From Immersiella caudata (taxonomy: Eukaryota; Ascomycota; Sordariomycetes; Sordariales; Lasiosphaeriaceae), in contig JAULSU010000001.1 in assembly GCA_030512335.1 (NCBI GenBank), positions 7,440,001 through 7,504,000 on the forward strand: a DNA stretch of 64,000 bases. The letters are read 5' to 3'. Each line of letters opens with the position of its first letter. The stretch's first letter is position 1. The notes beneath the pieces were generated by a model, which was not told the origin of the DNA, made no database searches, and saw only the letters and a program-made list of their open reading frames with translations. The position numbers were made by a program, and so were the translations under genes. Positions 58,272 through 64,000 of this stretch are shown one piece after another.

Positions 58272-61200
58272 ATGCCGTCCATCGCGTCCTCGGGCGCCGC
58301 GGCGCACGGCTCGAGCGGCGGCGGCAGCAGCGCGGCAGTCCTCGAATTCGTCTGTCTCTTCACCCACGACTTGAAGAGGAAACAGAAAAGATGGCAGGAT
58401 GGCCGACTCAAATATCACACCTTCAACAAGCGGATTATGGTCTACGACGAACGCGGTAACTTTGTGGGGGATATGCATTGGACCCGGGACTGGGATTTCG
58501 ACGAGGGCGAGGAAATTGAGCTGGAGAGAGGCGGCGTGATTGTCCAGGTCGCCGAGTGCGTGGGCAGCCGGAACCAGGATCTCACTGAGCTCCTGGACAA
58601 GCGGGCAAAGGAGAAAGAAGAGCGGCAACTGAAAGCAGCATCGCGACCATCGCTCCTCAGACCGCCGATTCAGAGCACACCCCTGCATAGGATTCCAAAT
58701 CCCCAAGATCACTTCCAGACTCGACACAGACCGCTCCATCAGGTTATTGGCACGCCTACAGGCCATCATGGCCGCGCCGTGGTCCCCACCGAGTCACCTT
58801 TCGAGCAGAGGCACAACCCGGCCGAAACATCCGAGTCGAGGCCTCAAAAGAGACGAAGATACGACACAACACCGCCGAGCAAGCTAGGATACGCACAGAG
58901 TTTATTTGGCGCGGCCTTGACGCTGTCAGCGGTTCCAATGAGCTCCGCTCCCCGGCGACAGCCACCTCCTTCGAGGCAACATCGACCCGAGATGTCTTCG
59001 TCTCCGCAGGATCAGCACGGTGGATTGACTGCAGCAGACTCCTCTCAGGTTCCGGTTTCATCGTTACCCTCGATTGGAACCACGTGCTAGGAGTGCCTCT
59101 CGGCCGCTTCCAGTCGCCAGCCGTGATCGTAACAGCCTCAGTCACGAAGCATCCCGAAGTGGCGGAAGCGCCGATAATTTGGCATTGAGGGAGCATGGCG
59201 CTGCCAGACCTGGCCATGGACATGGGCATTCGCATCATTTTAGCGGACCTGCCGCCAGGGATACTGCTAGGCCTAACCCTCCTGACGTTCGTCGCGGCCA
59301 GGCTAGGATAGCGCCCAGAACGGAGGCAGGGAATTTCGCTGCAGAAACCGGAAAGGGGGTAAATGAGTTTGCAAATGAACGGGACTTCGCGGTAGTTGTT
59401 CTCGAGGACGATTCGGACAGCACTCCCATGGAGACTAGCAACATTCACGGGACACGAAAAACGGGTGCCGAGATTCCTGCGAAAGCTCCTCTGCCGCTCG
59501 CCTCTAAAAAGGAACTGGCTACGAAGCCCAAGAAGACAGCTCCGCCAAGATCCCCATCACGGCTAGGAGAATCGGCTGTCAACACGGCCTCCCGTCCGGG
59601 TGCTGAGAAAGGCATTGCTTCGGCGGATGGATCGGCAAAAGACAAAGGGAAACGGACCGAGCTGCGGATCAAACCTCGACAGAAGCGAGGTCTACTGGTG
59701 GCATCCGAGCTGCCAAAACAGGCTAAGCGTCCCAAAGTCAGAAAAGTGTCAGACGAGGGCTCTGGTCACGCATCCCTCGGGACGGTAGGTCAAGTACCTC
59801 TTGACAGTCACAAGCCGGGTACGGAGACAGAGCAGGCTTCTCCGTGTCCTGAAGATGAGGACCCCTTTGCATACTCACCAATAAGAGCACTGAAAGGCAA
59901 TGGAGCAGAGCGCCGGTCGAAATCGCCGTCACCGCGCAGCAAACGGAAAGGGGCCAGAGACGTCGCTGCTGATTCGGTTGTCGCTGTTGGTCCAGTTGCT
60001 CGGAAGAAGACGGCTCCCTCACCCCGCGAAGATGAGGATCCATTTGCCTCCTCCCCGGCGGTGCTTGGGGGTAGAACGGCTAGAAAGAGGCCTTCACGAT
60101 CACCTCTATCCGTCTCGAAGCAAAACACAAATGCGATGGGTAGCCTTCGTGCTAGTACCAGCCCACGGCGAGCTACAGCCCTCACGGGTGATCGACCAGT
60201 GGTAGTCACTGGGCGGTCAACAGCGGCAATGTACGACATGCCGGACGACACCGATGATGAGTACTTTGGCATTCTCCCAACCCCGGTGCAAGGAAGGGAG
60301 GATCTCGTTCCCGCAAGGAGGTCGGCGAAGGCGGCGACAAAGAAGTCGTCAAAGTCGGTGAAGCCCATGGTGTTCAGGAGTTCATCACCAGATATGGATG
60401 CATCTTCCCACAGCCCCCGCCCTATATCTAGAGGGGGCGACATGCAGAAGAATGGCACGAGAAGCCCGAGCGTGCAAATTGAATCATCCGAGGAGGACCT
60501 GCCGCGAGCACGCCGCAGAGTCCGACGGCCGGTCAACGACGAGGAATTTCCACAACTCCCCGTTGGCCCTCGCTTAGCTAGACTGGGTAGGAACGTCAAA
60601 AGCAAGGAGGTCATTGGGTATGTCAGACTCAACTCCCCTGATGAAGAGGAGCAGGAAGCAAGTCCGGCTGCAAGCGAACGGGGGCACCCGGGAGGCTTCT
60701 CTCCCACGACGGGGAACTTTTCTCCCGATTGGTCTGTCTCAAGGGAGAGCGCCACTGCAAAGAGGGTTGCGTCCCCTGTTGAAGATACGCCTTCAAGGCT
60801 GGAGGGATATGAAGAGTCGACAGCGGTTGTGCTGGGCCGCTCAGCTGCAGCCTCGGCAGGCTCACGAGCTGCGGTTGTGCTGCGGCGACAAAACTCCTTA
60901 CCTGAAACCACACGACTGCCTGGGCTCAATGAACACGCTCGGGGTGGAAGGAAATCTCCTGATGGCCAGGCGAGTCGCCCAGGCCTAACGCGACATCGGT
61001 CAGTTGTCACTGCGGAAGAATATGAGACGGAAGGCATCCTAGCACCCACAACGGCGGCGGCCCGAATCGTCCAAGCAGTTACCCACGGCAAGGTAGACCT
61101 TCCTGTTGCAGATCCGCCGCCTGCGATCGAGGTAGGAAACTCTGCGACGGGGCAGAATGCCGTGCAGCTGGCGCCACACCAACCCGACGACCTTCCACAA

Positions 61201-61584
61201 CACCGGCTGAAACCTGGGAATGCCACGTGCAGTATCAAGCCAGTATGCACAACTGGTGGCGTAGTGGGCGGGGCCCCATCAGACGAATCTCCCGTCACAG
61301 TTCCGAGCAACCCCCCGAGGATAGTAAACCCGGCCACGCGCGGGCGCAAGGCGGCACTCAAGTCGCATGCAGCTGGTCAGGTTCCCCAATCTATCTTGCC
61401 CCCCACGGACCCTGTCCCGGCACGGTTGGTAGCACGGTCGGGTCCCGAGACACGGCAGGGCCCATCTGGGAATGAAAGACCAAAGAGGAAGATGACGTTT
61501 CCCGGGTTCATGTCGGCGAAAGGCCAGGGTCCTTGGAGCAGGGAGGCTCACGATTTACTCGACAGAGGCCACCCTCTATCGTGA
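58272..61584 (+). CDS. DUF2439 protein (ZGRF1/Mte1/Dbl2-like)
   Basis: Two long frames must be joined. The first, from ATG 58272, encodes the DUF2439 domain (about residues 24-105: VLEFVCLFTHDLKRKQKRWQ, DGRLKYHTFNKRIMVYDERG, WDFDEGEEIELERGGVIVQV) and stops at 59090; the second, open from before 59049 to 61584, is a long disordered charged region with repeats of EDEDPFAxSP and a C-terminal KRKMTFPGFMSAKG, GPWSREAHDLL. One phase-correct join is 58272-58993 with 59049-61584 (55-bp intron, 1085 residues), but its donor GTCTTC is weak; a 94-bp alternative exists. Yeast Mte1 and fission-yeast Dbl2 carry DUF2439 and regulate Mph1/Fml1 helicase at recombination and fork sites, so a nuclear genome-stability role is inferred. 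Fungal family members usually have this domain layout. Confidence 0.78.
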
Positions 61585-63094
61585 ATTAGGGCTGAAGACG
61601 AGATTTGGGGGCCGAGGACGCCGCCAAGGTCTTCAGCTAAGGCGATTTACGCCGTCCGTTCCTACTTGCCGATGGAGCTGATGGCAGGGATATTTGGTTT
61701 CTTGCTGGCGGATGGGTGCTTGCAGTCTAGTGCCATATATGAAAGTCTTATCAGGTGTTGGGGAGGGCTGTCAAAGGATGATGTCCCTTATGAAAGCTGA
61801 GCGGCATCGTTACATCGCATTTAGCGTCGCCGCTGGTGTGTACTTAATAACCGTTTACTCCTACCGAGCAATCAAGCTTGTCAGCTTGCCGCTACGTATC
61901 TCGTTCTTGATGTTGGAAGCAATTCCCAACCGTTCTGGAAGCTCTGGCCTGCAGCGAAGGGAGACAGCCAAGTCCGGGTCCAATCAAAGCGCTCACAACG
62001 TCATCGGTTCCCAGGATGTAACCTCTCCCTGTTCACTCGTCGCAGTGGCTGATCACCGCGAGCTGGCGTCGGCGCGGAGTGAAAATCCGACCCGGGGGCG
62101 TCGCCTCAGCCTCAGCGCCTTCCGACCGCTCTTTGCTCGTTCGCCTAATCCCTAATTTCCCCGCAGCTTCTCGCCCGACCACGCCCGTTGGTGCGCGAAC
62201 CACCGCGGGCGCTCTCTCAACACGCTCTCACCGCAAGTGCACAACACCGCTCTTTCGCCGCGCCGTCTGCAATTCTTGTTGGCGTTGCGTCTCACACTGC
62301 CCGGTCCTTTTGCTATCAATTCCTCGGCAGCGGCATGCCACGCTCGCATTGAACGGGGTCCTTTTTGACCCTGGTATCGCACTTGTGCGACGACGGGGGA
62401 GCGGGGGAGGGGTAACGAACCAGGTCCTCACCGCGCCCCTCAGTGGCTTGGAGGGCAATTCTCAGTTGGCGTGGTAGGCCTCCCTTCAGCTGCCCAGGGC
62501 ATTGCCCTCCCTTCCCCAAGACAGCGCCGCGCTCCCGCCTGCTCTTTGGGTCCTTCCGCCGGCGTGGTGTCCCCCATGAAGATTGATGGCAGCCTTGTCG
62601 CGGCCCGGCAGCTGCAGATGGGTGGAAGAATGGATGCGGACAATGCAAGTCAACGCTCTCGTTTTTTTTCTCTACAGGGAAACAAGGGCACACCCCTTGG
62701 TTTCTGGCTCTCTTTGCCCGCTTCGATCTTCCCCGAAATCGGGCAGCACCAGCGACGATTTTGCGTGAGTGACCTGGCGGTCATGGTCGCGACCGGGAGG
62801 CTGTGTGTGCCTCGTCTTCTGCCTCATTAGTTTGGTCCCCAAGTATGACGACGGAGCTGCCTTCAAGCTCTTCGCAACCCACACACAGGCCTTACCTAAA
62901 AACCCTCCTGCTCCGCTCCTTTCCAATCCTGCACTCGACTTCTTGTCGTTGTATGTTTTTGTCTGATCGTCTTGTGTCGAACTCTTTTACTTTTGGTGGC
63001 CCCTCCCTGGCGGGCACAACTATCATCCCACAGCCTTGTCAAGCCCTTCGAGAAACACCACCAGCGGCGAGGCTGGAAAATACCAACCGCGACA
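61585..63094. promoter_or_regulatory. Intergenic region upstream of the last gene
   Basis: 1.5 kb with ORFs of 60-150 residues on both strands and no motif. The 3' part, about 62640-63090, is CT-rich and probably the promoter and leader of the next gene. Confidence 0.45.
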
Positions 63095-64000
63095 ATGGCG
63101 CCCCCGGCGAAGCGCAAGTTTGAATCCGACGATGACACACCAGACTTCGCCGGTTTGCGCGGTACCGTTCGAGGTGACGACGGATCGCGATCCATACCTA
63201 CGCCGGAGACACAAACTTTGTACGACGACTTGCGAATGATCGAAGATGGACTCGACATGGCCGATCGACTCCAGCTTCAGAATGGCCGTGACCACGCTCC
63301 CTATCTCCAGCCTCCACCTCATTCCCCAGCACCCCCAAGTCCCCGATCTCCATCGTGTGCCAGCACAACCCACTCGCTCACGCGCGCTTTCGACGATGTA
63401 GCTATCGAGGAGGAGGAGCCCCAGAACAAGAGGCGCAAGGCGATGCGGCGAGGCCCGCTGGACAATGTAAAGAGGGCAAGGGCTGCACTGATGCGCAAGC
63501 TTGGTGCTTGTGCGGAGTGCAAGGCTCGCAGAGTGGGAGTAAGTCTGCACATGCAGGTTCTTATGCTGAGCTGCCCGCTGACTCTACCCTCAGTGCAATC
63601 ATTTCGACCGGTCACTTTTCGAACAAGCGTACCAGCGACGAAGGCAAAGAGAGTTGGGAGCGTCTGTCAACCCTCCGTCTCGAGGAGTCTCTGCGCCAGT
63701 ACTCCAGCCGAGCTTCAACGACCCGGCGGTAGATGGGATAGGGGGTTGGGATACACGGGACCTTCCATTGCTCTACCCTCCAGGTAGCGGCCAACCGGAT
63801 GCCGCTCAAGTAGAAATCGAAAATCTACTACTAGGTTTCCCCCGGAGCCCGACCGTGCCCGAGGCGCCTGTTTACCTTCCCGCCTCGCGGCCGTTTCCCT
63901 TCATCAATCCCCTGACGCCGGGACTGCTCAGCCCGCGGCCAATGCCTCCTAGCGCCGACATAATTCAGCTGCCGATTGGGAGGAATGTTCGCGACGACGA
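63095..64000 (+). CDS. Fungal protein with half Zn2Cys6-like motif, 3' end off window
   Basis: Exons 63095-63538 and 63594 to beyond 64000, 55-bp intron with a GCTGACT branch. The start MAPPAKRKFESDDDTPDF follows GCGACAATGG. The first exon has a basic patch (KRRKAMRRGPLDNVKRARAA) and MRKLGACAECKARRVG, continued across the intron with CNHFDRSLFEQAYQRRQREL. The CxxC(x6)C pattern in basic context recalls the first half of a fungal Zn2Cys6 zinc cluster, but no second CxxC half is seen in the visible portion, so DNA binding is only a possibility. The visible remainder is Pro-rich (PEAPVYLPASRPFPFINPLT). It is likely nuclear. Confidence 0.82.

Noticed and set aside
59808..61361. 517-residue minus-strand ORF
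   Set aside because: Exactly antisense to the long disordered exon of the DUF2439 gene; a shadow of the biased codon use on the plus strand.

Overview
The window reads as nuclear chromosomal DNA of a filamentous ascomycete, most likely a Sordariomycete. Genes are interrupted by short introns (about 48-66 bp) with GT..AG ends and CTAAC/CTGAC-like branch sites, leaders are CT-rich, intergenic spacers are long, and the recognisable proteins (Sed5, Gna1, Ssk1/RRG-1, an Ayg1-like hydrolase, mitoribosomal mS45, a MARVEL protein, a DUF6590 protein) are typical of Pezizomycotina. All exon models below were built by eye from splice signals, reading phase and family motifs; none is backed by transcripts.

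Layout. 1-2407 (minus): 5' part of a large disordered protein with a WGDDWG-type N-terminus, running off the left edge. About 2560-5225: a giant inverted-repeat (foldback) element with no transposase, carrying a nested MITE-like insert and a solo LTR. 6690-7879 (plus): SED5. 8796-14902: a block of small-molecule genes, namely aldo-keto reductase (plus), polyol dehydrogenase (minus), deoxygluconate-dehydrogenase-like SDR (plus), Ayg1-like hydrolase (minus) and a possible 64-residue spliced gene (minus). 16518-17113 (minus): GNA1. 18529-22044 (plus): intronless class 3 lipase. 22365-23360 (minus): intracellular GH43. 24908-27146 (plus): Cys-rich single-pass membrane protein. 29795-31076 (plus): DUF6590 protein. 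31822-32571 (minus): CCDC97-like protein. 33302-35501 (minus): HerA/FtsK-like P-loop ATPase. 36731-39377 (plus): SSK1-type response regulator. 40139-41354 (plus): mS45. 41598-43342 (minus): atypical tyrosine phosphatase. 43343-49383: 6 kb with no confident gene. 49384-49949 (plus): MARVEL protein. 49950-53336: 3.4 kb gene-poor. 53337-55122 (plus): conserved fungal disordered protein. 55900-57589 (minus): BAR-SH3 protein. 58272-61584 (plus): DUF2439 (ZGRF1/Mte1/Dbl2-like) protein. 63095 to the right edge (plus): a protein with a half Zn2Cys6-like motif, truncated by the window.

The most striking signal is a pair of near-identical introns in two unrelated genes 30 kb apart: intron 4 of the membrane protein (25635-25785) and the last intron of the BAR-SH3 gene (55913-56047). 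They match from 5' to 3' splice site, with a conserved hairpin, which is the signature of introner-like elements (mobile, intron-generating DNA). The second notable structure is the foldback element, whose undamaged right arm shows exactly what was inserted into the left arm.

Functionally the genes are mostly housekeeping (secretory fusion, UDP-GlcNAc supply, osmostress signalling, mitochondrial translation, membrane remodelling) mixed with sugar/polyol redox enzymes. I see no polyketide synthase or other backbone enzyme that would make 8.8-14.9 kb a classical secondary-metabolite cluster.
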